Source: Symplocastrum torsivum CPER-KK1 (GTDB lineage Bacteria; Cyanobacteriota; Cyanobacteriia; Cyanobacteriales; Coleofasciculaceae). From it: a stretch of DNA of 48,625 nucleotides. Shown here piece after piece: positions 33,596 to 41,311 of the stretch (its first letter is position 1; every line of letters begins with the position of its first letter). Where the stretch lies: contig JAHHIF010000062.1 of NCBI GenBank assembly GCA_019358875.1, positions 1 to 48,625 on the forward strand. Reading direction: 5' to 3'. The position numbers were made by a program, and so were the translations under genes. Below the pieces are notes generated by a model. It made no database searches. It had not been told where the DNA came from and was given only the letters and a program-made list of their open reading frames with translations.

Positions 33596-33799
33596 CTACG
33601 AATTGTCTGGCTGATTGTTACGCTGTTCCTCCTGTTGCCGCTCCTTTTCGAGTTGCTCCAGGTACGTCTGCAAGAGATTCCTTATTTTTCTTGACAAAGA
33701 AAGTTCTTTCCATAACGGCTCTGAGCGAGCCGTTTCTATGCGCTCTCTCAAGTCCGTTATGTCAAGAGTAATTCGGTCTCGCTTTTGCTTGTCACTCAT
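33596..33799 (-). CDS. Small ribbon-helix-helix-like DNA-binding protein (67 aa)
   Basis: A 67-residue basic and acidic helical protein: DRITLDITDLRERIETAR, then LWKELSLSRKIRNLLQTYLEQLEKE. The beta strand followed by two helices fits CopG/Arc-type repressors. It is divergent from the gene at 33943, with a 15-bp inverted repeat between them, so it is probably an autoregulated repressor, perhaps controlling copy number. Confidence 0.7.
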   Translation of the reverse strand: MSDKQKRDRITLDITDLRERIETARSEPLWKELSLSRKIRNLLQTYLEQLEKERQQEEQRNNQPDNS

Positions 33800-33831
33800 G
33801 CCAACAGTTTATAGCGTTGGCATTTACTTTC

Positions 33832-33889
33832 ATGATTTGTCATCACAAGTCATTTTTAATGACAAATATGATTAGTGATGACAAATCAT
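33832..33889. promoter_or_regulatory. Nested palindromic operator between divergent genes
   Basis: ATGATTTGTCATCAC (33832-33846) and GTGATGACAAATCAT (33875-33889) are perfect 15-bp arms. A second inverted repeat GTCATT-TTT-AATGAC (about 33849-33863) lies between them. Four GTCAT/ATGAC boxes result, a plausible target for the ribbon-helix-helix protein at 33596-33799. Confidence 0.75.
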
Positions 33890-33942
33890 GCTATGCTTAC
33901 ACCCGTAGAGGCGTAAAGCCGACAGCCAAGTGGAGGTTAGCC

Positions 33943-34236
33943 ATGACTGGTCAACAGATTGTGCTGACGAAAGAAGAAGGTAGTCCACAGCATCCCCCTA
34001 AGTTTTCTGTTGGGGATGAAGTTATTTGGGCTTATGTAAAAGCCCATGACTACGGGATGATAGTAGACCGCTTGTGGACGACTGGAACTGTCCATAAGGT
34101 GACAGGCTGGCATTACCTAGTAGGCTTGCATCCGAATAGCTTCAGCTATTCCTTCTGCCAAAAAGATTGGGCTTACGAACAAGACCTCGAATTGTTAGGC
34201 GAGTTCAACAAGCTGGAGGGTAAGTCCCTTGAGTAG
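33943..34236 (+). CDS. Hypothetical 97-aa protein
   Basis: ATG at 33943 is preceded by GGAGG six bases upstream; the frame extends further upstream but through the operator, so this start is preferred. The sequence FSVGDEVIWAYVKAHDYGMIVDRLWTTGTV and WHYLVGL looks like a small SH3-like or KOW-like beta barrel. It overlaps the next gene by 8 bp. Function unknown; its control by a strong palindromic operator suggests regulated expression. Confidence 0.65.
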   Translation: MTGQQIVLTKEEGSPQHPPKFSVGDEVIWAYVKAHDYGMIVDRLWTTGTVHKVTGWHYLVGLHPNSFSYSFCQKDWAYEQDLELLGEFNKLEGKSLE

Positions 34237-34534
34237 AGAAAACGAAGAGACAGCAGCGTTCCAGAACTGGATGTGGGGTCGCATGTCCCCAAACGACTTT
34301 GCCATCGTTTGGGCACCCGTAGGTTATAGAGAGATTGGGCTAGTGTGCGGAGTTTCTGCCTCAACTGTACAGCACTGGTTTTCTGACCCCAGCGCTACTT
34401 CCCATCGAGAGCCTTCTGATAGACCTCAACGCCTTCTAGCGCTAGCAGATTGGTGGTTGAGAACGTTCAATTTCACTCCCAGGCAGCTTTCAGCACAATT
34501 TGAGCAATATTTGCGTCAGCGCTCACTGGAATAA
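34229..34534 (+). CDS. Small HTH protein (101 aa)
   Basis: A TTG start at 34229, with GGAGGG 8 bases upstream, overlaps the previous stop. A helix-turn-helix is visible at about residues 33-53 (YREIGLVCGVSASTVQHWF), and the C-terminal part is helical. Likely a DNA-binding partner of the 97-aa protein in one operon. A decayed partial copy of this gene's 3' region appears at 35400-35520. Confidence 0.65.
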   Translation: MSRENEETAAFQNWMWGRMSPNDFAIVWAPVGYREIGLVCGVSASTVQHWFSDPSATSHREPSDRPQRLLALADWWLRTFNFTPRQLSAQFEQYLRQRSLE

Positions 34535-34852
34535 GCTGTCGTCAAGGCGTTTCTTTCAAGAGGCATCAACCTTTAACGTAACGATTGGCAAGTCCAATCT
34601 TCTCTCAAGGAGATAGAGACTTGTTGCACTGTGGTTGAGTTCAAAGGTGACACTTGAAGCAGTAACCGCCTGAAAAACGTATCAACTTCCAAATTGATCA
34701 TAAGCACAGCTTGGCGAATGCCTACGAACCCAGCTCTCACCACTCTCTGTGGCAGCCCGTCACAGAGCGATAGCGCCAGAGCAACTGAAGGCATTTCGCC
34801 TTTCCTGTTTCCAAAAAGCAACCATCAACTCATCTAGTAATACTTGCCACTG
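34535..34852. other. Intergenic region
   Basis: No convincing gene on either strand; a minus-strand frame at 34573-34821 has no family features. The first ~70 bp (AATAAGCTGTC.TCA.GGCG) resemble 35456-35525. Confidence 0.4.
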
Positions 34853-35329
34853 ATGAAACATCGTGATTGGCTTCGCCTCAAGCGTGAAGGCGAAAATGTT
34901 TGTGCTGTCCTACGGCTCAAAGGCTATCAATGCCACAAGCTAAAGAGTCGCCTGTCCTGGAAAGTCACCTTTGGCGATAACTCTTATGTCCTGACCTGGC
35001 TACCAGCGCCAGTGAGTGATTGGAATCTGGGTCCCAAAGATAACAGCCCCGCCTGGGAACAGATGTGGGCAATTGTGCACAGTACCTTAAAAACCGATGG
35101 CGAGAAAGCTATATCTCATCAACGAATTGAGCAACCGGGAGATTACACTCGTCCCTGGGCGATTGTCCGACTCCTGCCCAAAGCTCAACATTACACTGTT
35201 GCCCGGTTTGCTAATCGCCAAGATGCTCAAGACCATAAGAGAGTTTTGCAACGGTTTATACCAACTGCTTCCTTTGAGGTTGTTTTTGATGCGCCCGTAA
35301 CAAGCTGCCCAAGCAACACCGACTCTTGA
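34853..35329 (+). CDS. Hypothetical 158-aa protein
   Basis: A frame with normal composition; the ATG at 34853 is preferred to a TTG at 34844, although neither has a strong ribosome site. Features: a basic N-terminus (HRDWLRLKREGENVCAVLRLKGYQCHKL), a Trp-rich middle (LTWLPAPVSDWNL) and a C-terminal domain with VRLLPKAQHYTVARFANRQDAQDH, which could be an RRM-like or ferredoxin-like fold. The family is not recognised. It lies in the replication region. Confidence 0.55.
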   Translation: MKHRDWLRLKREGENVCAVLRLKGYQCHKLKSRLSWKVTFGDNSYVLTWLPAPVSDWNLGPKDNSPAWEQMWAIVHSTLKTDGEKAISHQRIEQPGDYTRPWAIVRLLPKAQHYTVARFANRQDAQDHKRVLQRFIPTASFEVVFDAPVTSCPSNTDS

Positions 35330-35746
35330 GCCATATAGCTGAGTTGGAGGGCAAGTCTCACTCAGGCTTTTAAAGCTACGCAAGCACTTGATGACAAGCT
35401 CCCGGCATTACTCCGAGTAGCACAATTTGAGCAATCTGAACGGCAGTGAGTGTTCAAATAAGCTGTCATCAGGGCGTTTTTTTGGAGAAGCTTCAGGATG
35501 TAAGGTAACGCCAAGCCAATCGAATTTCCCGACTAAGCCGTAGCCTGTTGCCGCTTTATAAGTGTTTATTTATGCCTATGAAACCGTTCGTCTAAAAAAC
35601 TGAGTGCCTTTTCCCAACAAAAAGCCGCTGGCTCCACCACTGACTCCTCATTCTTTTTGGAGTGGAACGGCGACTAGATTCTCTTGAAAGATTTTCAACC
35701 AAAGCTTTATAGCACTTGCTTTAAGACTGATTATTACTCTTAAGAA
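35330..35746. other. Gap with a decayed copy of 34200-34600
   Basis: No gene. Segments at 35343-35370 (GTTGGAGGGCAAGTC) and 35418-35525 (AGCACAATTTGAGCAAT, AATAAGCTGTCATCA) correspond in order to the ends of the genes at 33943-34236 and 34229-34534 and their flank, so this is a degenerate duplication. Confidence 0.5.
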
Positions 35747-36853
35747 ATGATGATGTCATCAAACTTCAACGAGCCTAGCCTGAGAGCACAGGTCTTCAAC
35801 CTAAACACAGCGACAGTTTCTATTGAGCAAATTCCTTGCCATCAAATGGTGAAACCGAGTACTCCCGTCAGTGAACTGACATCTGTCCAAGTCTCTCGCC
35901 TCACCAGGATTTATCACAAGGTCGGCTATGTCATTGACGAAAAGCTTTCGGATTGGCTTAAAGATTTTACTTATGACTTTCACCCAGAGCGGGAAATTCA
36001 GATTTGGGAAGACATTGCCGCTGTCTTTGCGAGATATACCAAAAGCTATCAACTAACCCTCACGCAAAAGCGAGAAGTTGTTAGGAGATTAATCAAGCTG
36101 GTGGGAGGAGAAAAACAGGAGGATTCTGTCTCTGTAGAATTACTAAAACTCTTACAACAGGAGCAAGCTGACAAGTTTTTTATTCGACCCAACAAGCAAC
36201 TATCTCTTGGGGAAAACCTTGATTTTAGAAGGTTTGCTCAAATTTACCAAGAATATGTGTCACGCCACGGGGTATCCAGCGACGATAACAAAGATGACCT
36301 TTTCGTCGCTTTGACGCGCCTGTTGGAATACAAGATTCCATCTACTAAACTTGGGATAGAATTGCTAGAAATCTGGGAAGGTCTAGTACAGTCGGAGTCG
36401 GGTAGGGAGCAAGATTTCAACCCAGACGATATAAAAGATGAAAGGCAAAAGAGCGCCAAAGCCACTGTTGTTCGTCCGGGTCAAAAAAGGTTTAAGCGCC
36501 TGTTGATAGAAGCTTATGGTGGGTGTTGCTCAATTACAGGTTGCTCTTTTGAACCTGTTTTAGAAGCGGCTCACATCATTCCCTATCTCGGTCCGAAAAC
36601 TGACCATCCAGCCAACGGACTGTTGCTGCGTATGGACATCCATAAACTCTTCGATGCTCACTACCTGAGTATCAATCCCTTAACGAATCAGGTTGAGATT
36701 GCCCCCTGTTTGAAAGAGACCTATTACTCTAAGCTAGCGGAGCAAGCGTTAAGGCTGCCTCGGAGTAAAACAGCAAGACCGAATAGAAAAGCCCTCGAAA
36801 AGCACTACCAAAGATTTTCCGAGCTAGCTGACTCTGGGAAACTCATTCAATAA
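35747..36853 (+). CDS. HNH endonuclease-domain protein (368 aa)
   Basis: The C-terminal third (about residues 245-345) is an HNH domain: GQKRFKRLLIEAYGGCCSITGC, EAAHIIPYLG, HPANGLLLRMDIHKLFDAHYLSI. The catalytic His is in AAHI, with Asn in NGLLL and His in DIHKLFD. The N-terminal ~230 residues are helical and not recognised; they may bind DNA or a partner. The start is one of three consecutive-looking ATGs (35747, 35750, 35756). HNH proteins of this type occur in restriction and mobile-element settings; there is no obvious partner gene next to it, so its role is open. Confidence 0.85.
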   Translation: MMMSSNFNEPSLRAQVFNLNTATVSIEQIPCHQMVKPSTPVSELTSVQVSRLTRIYHKVGYVIDEKLSDWLKDFTYDFHPEREIQIWEDIAAVFARYTKSYQLTLTQKREVVRRLIKLVGGEKQEDSVSVELLKLLQQEQADKFFIRPNKQLSLGENLDFRRFAQIYQEYVSRHGVSSDDNKDDLFVALTRLLEYKIPSTKLGIELLEIWEGLVQSESGREQDFNPDDIKDERQKSAKATVVRPGQKRFKRLLIEAYGGCCSITGCSFEPVLEAAHIIPYLGPKTDHPANGLLLRMDIHKLFDAHYLSINPLTNQVEIAPCLKETYYSKLAEQALRLPRSKTARPNRKALEKHYQRFSELADSGKLIQ

Positions 36854-37088
36854 TTGTTCCCTAGCCAACGCTAATTGGAGAAAATCATCAGAATCGAATT
36901 GCATAGAGATAATGTTGCTCGTTATATATGAGACGGTAAAGACCTATGCCAAGTTAGCGCGAGAGGCGTTAACTCAATTCTCTTGAGGGTTAAATCTTTT
37001 GCCGCACGGTCGATTCGATTAAGTTATTTGATAAACTCAAGGGCAGCAATTGCTAACGTTATTAGCTTTTTCAAATCGGTGAGGACGG

Positions 37089-37523
37089 ATGAAAACGCTA
37101 TTGTTTCTCTGCACAGGCAATTACTACCGCAGCCGATTTGCCGAACATTTATTCAATGCATTAGCTCCCAAGCATGGGTTAAGTTGGATGGCTACCTCTC
37201 GCGGACTAGCGCTGGAACGGGGTGTAAATAATGTCGGAGCTATCTCCCAGCACGCCCTCATGGGTTTAACCGAACGCGGAGTAAGCATGGCACTCGATAT
37301 GCGCTATCCTCTCCCCCTAACTGAAGCGGATTTGGTTGCAGCGTCCAAAGTTATTGCCGTTGATGAGTCAGAACACCTCCCTTTAATCGTCGAGCGCTTC
37401 CCTACCTGGAGAGATGCGATCGAATACTGGCTAGTTCACGATGTCGAGTACACTCTCCCCGATTCAGCACTCCAGCAAATCGAGTACAACATCCAGCGAC
37501 TAATCGAGCAACTGGCGAAATAA
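37089..37523 (+). CDS. Low-molecular-weight protein tyrosine phosphatase-like protein (144 aa)
   Basis: It starts MKTLLFLCTGNYYRSRFAE, containing the P-loop CTGNYYRS (C-X5-R-S) with Cys8 and Arg14 of LMW phosphatases and arsenate reductases. The later acidic region (VHDVEYTLPD) could supply the general acid Asp, though the usual DP pair is not clean. Length matches the family. Phosphatase is more likely than arsenate reductase because no ars genes are near. It faces the VOC gene tail-to-tail across a large hairpin. Confidence 0.8.
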   Translation: MKTLLFLCTGNYYRSRFAEHLFNALAPKHGLSWMATSRGLALERGVNNVGAISQHALMGLTERGVSMALDMRYPLPLTEADLVAASKVIAVDESEHLPLIVERFPTWRDAIEYWLVHDVEYTLPDSALQQIEYNIQRLIEQLAK

Positions 37524-37592
37524 TCGGTTCGCGAGCGCCTTAGCCTGATGCAGCGCTTTAGCTGAACCTAGAGATTTGGCAGATTAAAGTAG

Positions 37593-37645
37593 ATGAATCA
37601 CTACGAACAATTTCCAACGCTTGAAGATTGTTCGTAGTGATTCAT
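37593..37645. repeat. Perfect 19-bp inverted repeat between convergent genes
   Basis: The arms at 37593-37611 (ATGAATCACTACGAACAAT) and 37627-37645 are exact reverse complements around 15 bp. There is no T-run on either side. It may act as a bidirectional transcription barrier or a protein-binding site. Confidence 0.85.
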
Positions 37646-37708
37646 ACTTGTTGGCTGTGCCCAGTCGCATTACTAGTCCAGCACGCCAAATTTCCCCGAG
37701 AGAGCTTA

Positions 37709-38128
37709 TCAGTGAGCAAAAATTGCTTCATCTTGCCGGAAGGCTTTGAACTCTAAAGCATTACCACTGGGGTCTTTAAAGAACATGGTGGCTTGTTCAC
37801 CGACTTCACCTTGGAAGCGGATGTAGGGCTTGATAATAAAGTCAATCTCATAGTTGTTGAGCGTTGCTGCCAGAACTTCCCATTGTTCCATCTCTAAAAT
37901 CACCCCCCAGTGTCGAACCGGAACACTTTTTCCATCAACAGCATTAGTTGGCGTGTCTTCAGGCTCTTGAGGGCATAGGTGAGCCGTGAGTTGGTGCCCA
38001 AATAGATTAAAGTCAATCCAGGTGTCGGAAGTTCTGCCGACGGTGCAACCGAGAATGTTTTCGTAGAAGTGGCGGGTGGCTGCCAAGTCAGTAACAGCAA
38101 AAGCCAGATGAAAAGGTCTAATATTCAT
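37709..38128 (-). CDS. VOC (glyoxalase/extradiol dioxygenase superfamily) protein (139 aa)
   Basis: It starts with PFHLAFAVTDLAATRHFYENILG, the typical first beta-alpha-beta unit, and ends with FFKDPSGNALEFKAF, the second. Metal-ligand candidates are His7 or nearby, a His in the middle (HWGVILEM) and Glu in ALEFK. The family covers isomerases, resistance proteins and dioxygenases; the substrate cannot be told. It lies 79 bp from the SH3 lipoprotein gene on the same strand, so they may share a transcript. Confidence 0.88.
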   Translation of the reverse strand: MNIRPFHLAFAVTDLAATRHFYENILGCTVGRTSDTWIDFNLFGHQLTAHLCPQEPEDTPTNAVDGKSVPVRHWGVILEMEQWEVLAATLNNYEIDFIIKPYIRFQGEVGEQATMFFKDPSGNALEFKAFRQDEAIFAH

Positions 38129-38207
38129 GGTCTAGTTCAGGAAAAGGCATCTCAACTCAGTACTGAAACATAAGTCGAGAAATCTCTGCAACATCTTCAT
38201 CGACCTC

Positions 38208-38666
38208 CTACGGCGGGGTTGGCGATGCTGAAGGAATTTGACTCGTCTTGAGCCTGACAAAATCTTCACGAATCCAAGCGATAGCGCCGGAACGGGGAAA
38301 TCGCACCTGATACCAGGTGTAGCGATCGCCATCAGTGCTTGCTGCTTGCTTGATGACCTGCACGCGCTCATCCGCCAAGGCGTACCCTAAACGCTTGCTA
38401 GTTACAGAGGGAGCGGATCTCAGATTAATTTGTGCATTGGTATCAGTGGCAATCAGGATAGCCTCTGTTGTCGATTGGGGTATGGGCGTAGGGCTAGGAC
38501 TAATACTGGCAGATGGCTGATTCTCTCTCTCGGTGGCGATAGAGATAGAAGCGTCTGGTGTCGGGTTAGACGTTGGTGAGGACGGTGACACTTCTAGTCC
38601 TTGGGGTTGTTGCCTACAGCCAGTAATCGCTGTTAACAGTGCAGTAATTAGCCAACAAGATTTCAT
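38208..38666 (-). CDS. SH3-domain lipoprotein (152 aa)
   Basis: A lipoprotein signal (MKSCWLITALLTAITGC) predicts lipidation at Cys17. A Pro/Ser/Thr-rich spacer (about 18-65) is followed by a bacterial SH3 domain (INLRSAPSVTSKRLGYALADERVQVI to WYQVRFPRSGAIAWIREDFVR). Such proteins sit in the inner or outer membrane and bind peptidoglycan or partners. Function not specified. Upstream of VOC on the same strand. Confidence 0.85.
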   Translation of the reverse strand: MKSCWLITALLTAITGCRQQPQGLEVSPSSPTSNPTPDASISIATERENQPSASISPSPTPIPQSTTEAILIATDTNAQINLRSAPSVTSKRLGYALADERVQVIKQAASTDGDRYTWYQVRFPRSGAIAWIREDFVRLKTSQIPSASPTPP

Positions 38667-39112
38667 GAAGCCATCTTACTTCAGCAGATACTGAACGCTG
38701 CTATCAGAACCCACTATAAGGTTAGTCGCTTAGGTATGAAACTTGATACGAATAATCCCCGCAAGCGCCATCTGCTTGCGGGGGTTTTTATAGAAATTCT
38801 GTATATACTTCTAATCTACTACCTAAGAGGGATACGCTCAGGAAAAATATTGCCTTTCACTGTACCGCGACTAGCCGACAAGCCATTGCTAAATCACTTA
38901 GCTTAGAAACTTTACAAAACTAAATACTAGACTTTCTCTATACCCAAACTCCTGACTGTTATAGGACAGAGGATGTTGTGTACATCTGCTGTGTCCAGAT
39001 AATAGATAAAATCTTTCCTTAGAAAGACCAACTTTACCCAAAATTATGAGAATATTCATAGTACTTAACATTGTGGTCAGCCAAGATAAAGACCCTAACC
39101 ATAAATAACCCA
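38667..39112. other. Intergenic region with an orphan terminator
   Basis: No gene on the plus strand before the terminator at 38757-38789. The stretch 38670-38760 could therefore be a small RNA. The rest (38790-39112) shows nothing recognisable; a minus-strand frame at 38898-39218 mainly shadows the DUF2949 gene. Confidence 0.4.
38757..38789 (+). terminator. Strong intrinsic terminator, no gene upstream
   Basis: CCCCGCAAGC (38757-38766) pairs perfectly with GCTTGCGGGG (38774-38783) around 7 bases, then GTTTTT. The nearest plus-strand gene ends 1.2 kb upstream, beyond two minus-strand genes. Confidence 0.9.
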
Positions 39113-39304
39113 ATGAAGTCGAAACGCCTCCTATTGTTAATTGGTTTTTTGCAGGATGAGTTGGCAATTCCCTCCGCGTCGATTGACCTCGCGGTGCGCC
39201 ATCATCCCGATACCCCAAATCTGTTGCCGATGATTCTTTGGCAATACGGATTAATCACGTTGAAGCAGTTAGATCGAATCTTTGATTGGTTGGAAATGGC
39301 TTGA
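39113..39304 (+). CDS. DUF2949 family protein (63 aa)
   Basis: The whole product matches the cyanobacteria-specific DUF2949 pattern: LIGFLQDELAIPSASIDLAVRHH then NLLPMILWQYGLITLKQLDRIFDWLE. The ATG at 39113 gives the usual length of about 60 residues; the frame is open further upstream but not needed. Function unknown; family members are abundant in cyanobacterial genomes. A terminator follows at 39401. Confidence 0.85.
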   Translation: MKSKRLLLLIGFLQDELAIPSASIDLAVRHHPDTPNLLPMILWQYGLITLKQLDRIFDWLEMA

Positions 39305-39400
39305 GCAAATTTCCGGCTTAGTCAAGTTGCCATTAGGGTGTGAAACGAAGATTTTCAAAAAAGAGTCTGCCTCTTTCAAATCAACAGCCGACGATTTAAG

Positions 39401-39428
39401 AAGCGCCTCCCTTACGGGGGCGCTTTTT
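39401..39428 (+). terminator. Intrinsic terminator of the DUF2949 gene
   Basis: AAGCGCCTCC pairs with GGGGGCGCTT (one T-G wobble) around CTTAC, followed by TTT. Confidence 0.85.
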
Positions 39429-39510
39429 GCTTTGATAGACTCTTCGCGTCGTCAGGCTTTTGATTGTTGGGACATAGCGCACAAGTCACCTACATCAACT
39501 TCTAGGGTTT

Positions 39511-39532
39511 GAAAAAAGCGTTCGCTTTTTTC
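39511..39532. terminator. Bidirectional terminator-like palindrome
   Basis: GAAAAAAGCG-TT-CGCTTTTTTC is a perfect 10-bp inverted repeat with A- and T-runs built into the arms, usable from both sides. Confidence 0.65.
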
Positions 39533-39660
39533 TCAAGCGAATTGAACCTTACATTATCCTGGTCTTGTTAGATTCGTGCTGAAGTCGTGTGGCAACGGTT
39601 AGTGAACAGTGTTGCCTGTTTATGAGAGGATGACGTTACGCATTTAACGCCACGCCATTT

Positions 39661-40527
39661 ATGACGCTACGGGTTGAACAGCCTGGGGCGACTACCGCTA
39701 CTCAGCAGCTAATTAATATGTGGGTTCACGGTAAAAGCGCCCACACCGCCGAACTGTATCGTCGCAGTGCTAAACGATTTTTATTGTTCGTGGGTAAGCC
39801 GCTGCTAGAGGTGAGTTTGGCGGAAGTGCAAGCGTTTGCCACTTCTTTAGAAGAGAGTGGTTTGTCAGCGAGTAGCCAACGGTCTATCCTTTCGGCGGTT
39901 AAGTCCCTGCTTTCGTTTGCCACCCAGACTGGGGTGTTAGCGGTCAATGTTGGTGCGCCTGTCGTCATGCCTAAAGCGAAGGACACGCTCAATGAGCGGT
40001 TGCTGACTGAGATGGCGGTGATGACGATGATTGCTTTAGAGACTGACTTGAGAAACCGGGCGGTTGTGCGAACGCTATATCTACTCGGTCTGAGAGTTTC
40101 CGAGTTATGCGCGATGAAATGGAAGGATTTGCAGGAACGCAACAGTGGTGGACAAGTAACGGTGTTTGGCAAAGGCTCGAAAACTCGCACCATACTGGTG
40201 CCTGCGTCTCTGTGGATTGAGCTGATGCAACTCAAGAAGGGTGCGGGTGATGATGACCCAGTGTTCCGTTCGCGCAAGCATAACAATCAGGGGCATCTGA
40301 CGCGAATCGCTGTTTATGAAATCGTGAGAGTGGCGGCTCAAAGAGCTGGTCTTCAGAGGAAGGTGTCACCGCATTTATTGAGACACGCTCATGCTTCTCA
40401 TAGCCTTGAAAGGGGTGCTCCCATTCATTTAGTGCAGGCGACCTTGGGTCATGCGAATATTGGCTCGACTTCGCGCTACTTACACGCCAGACCAACGGAT
40501 AGCAGCAGTTTGTATTTGCCGGGATAG
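39661..40527 (+). CDS. XerC/XerD-like tyrosine recombinase (288 aa)
   Basis: A full-length two-domain recombinase. The N-terminal SAM-like core-binding domain (about 10-100) has HTAELYRRSAKRFLLF and SSQRSILSAVKSLLSFA. Catalytic domain: Arg145 (LGLRVSEL), Lys171/174, His238 and Arg241 in HLLRHAHAS, His264 in LGH and nucleophile Tyr273 in SRYLH. Chromosomal XerC/D are of similar length and resolve dimers at dif; a plasmid copy most likely resolves plasmid multimers. It lies 187 bp upstream of a ParA/RHH pair, repeating the recombinase-plus-partition arrangement at 7.2-9.2 kb. Confidence 0.95.
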   Translation: MTLRVEQPGATTATQQLINMWVHGKSAHTAELYRRSAKRFLLFVGKPLLEVSLAEVQAFATSLEESGLSASSQRSILSAVKSLLSFATQTGVLAVNVGAPVVMPKAKDTLNERLLTEMAVMTMIALETDLRNRAVVRTLYLLGLRVSELCAMKWKDLQERNSGGQVTVFGKGSKTRTILVPASLWIELMQLKKGAGDDDPVFRSRKHNNQGHLTRIAVYEIVRVAAQRAGLQRKVSPHLLRHAHASHSLERGAPIHLVQATLGHANIGSTSRYLHARPTDSSSLYLPG

Positions 40528-40569
40528 GAAAGGCTTTAAAGTTTCATCAGATGACCTGAAGCCATCAAT

Positions 40570-40697
40570 CTGGTTATCTGGTAACCCAGATACCAGAAAG
40601 GAGAAGTTCTGGTTCGGGTTCGCTCTACAATGGCTAGGAGACAAGCCTTGAAGATAAATCTCAGTCAGGATTCTCTACCAGATATCTGGGTTACCAG
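40570..40697. promoter_or_regulatory. CTGG/CCAG boxes upstream of parA module 2 (operator/centromere candidate)
   Basis: Boxes start at 40570 and 40578 (CTGG), 40586 and 40593 (CCAG), then 40678 (CCAG), 40686 (CTGG) and 40694 (CCAG). Spacing is 8 bp apart from one 7. ATCTGG and CCAGAT are the longer conserved cores. The last cluster ends 18 bp before the ParA ATG. Confidence 0.65.
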
Positions 40698-40714
40698 ATT
40701 AGAGGTCAACAGCG

Positions 40715-41311
40715 ATGAAAATTCTCACCGTAACTGGGTACAAAGGCGGGGTGGGGAAGTCGGTCACGGCGGTTCACCTGGCAACCTTCTTCAGCGAATT
40801 GGGCAAGACTGTCCTTGTTGATGGTGACCCAAACCGCACGGCGTTGGGTTGGAATAATCGCGGTCAACTTCCCTTCACCGTAGCTGATGAACGGCAAGCG
40901 ATGAAGGTTGTGTCTGGCTCTGACTTCGTGATTATTGACACTCCGGCGCGACCCAATTCTGATGACCTCAAGGAGTTAGCAAAGGGATGCGATCTGCTAA
41001 TTCTCCCCACCGCTCCGGATGTCTTAAGCCTTCAACCGATGTTGGAAACGGCACGGGATTTGGGGGAGGCTAATTACCGAGCCTTGATTACCATCGTGCC
41101 TTCCTATCCTTCGCGGGAAGGTGAAGTGATGAAGAAGGACTTGAAACAAGGGGGGGTTCCAGTCTTTGAGACGATGATTCGTCGCACGGTGGGGTTTCCC
41201 AAGGCGGCACTGGCGGGTATACCGATTCGAGATTTAGATGAGCCTCGCGCTCTGGCGGCGTGGGCTGATTACGAGGGTTTGGGGTCAGAAATTAGGGAGA
41301 TGTGGAAATGA
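40715..41311 (+). CDS. parA: ParA-type partition ATPase, module 2 (198 aa)
   Basis: Short ParA/MinD-type ATPase. Deviant Walker A YKGGVGKSVT at residues 9-18, DGDPNRTALGW, VIIDTPARP and LLILPTAPDVLSLQP follow in order. Without an N-terminal HTH it should depend on the small DNA-binding partner encoded next (4-bp overlap). It is a paralogue of the ATPase at 8564-9157. Operator boxes spaced 8 bp apart lie just upstream. Confidence 0.95.
   Translation: MKILTVTGYKGGVGKSVTAVHLATFFSELGKTVLVDGDPNRTALGWNNRGQLPFTVADERQAMKVVSGSDFVIIDTPARPNSDDLKELAKGCDLLILPTAPDVLSLQPMLETARDLGEANYRALITIVPSYPSREGEVMKKDLKQGGVPVFETMIRRTVGFPKAALAGIPIRDLDEPRALAAWADYEGLGSEIREMWK

Larger units (their letters stand above)
39305..39660. 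other. Intergenic region with two terminators
   Basis: No gene is seen apart from two terminator-like hairpins (39401-39428 and 39511-39532). The last ~60 bp contain the upstream region of the XerC/D-like gene, with ACGGTTA and short inverted sequences around GACGTTACGC. Confidence 0.5.

Noticed and set aside
37089..37523. Arsenate reductase of an arsenic-resistance operon
   Set aside because: No arsR, arsB/acr3 or other ars gene is nearby; a general LMW phosphatase call is safer.
39726..40286. Minus-strand 186-codon frame opposite the XerC/D-like recombinase
   Set aside because: The recombinase has all catalytic residues on the plus strand; the antisense frame has no family signature.
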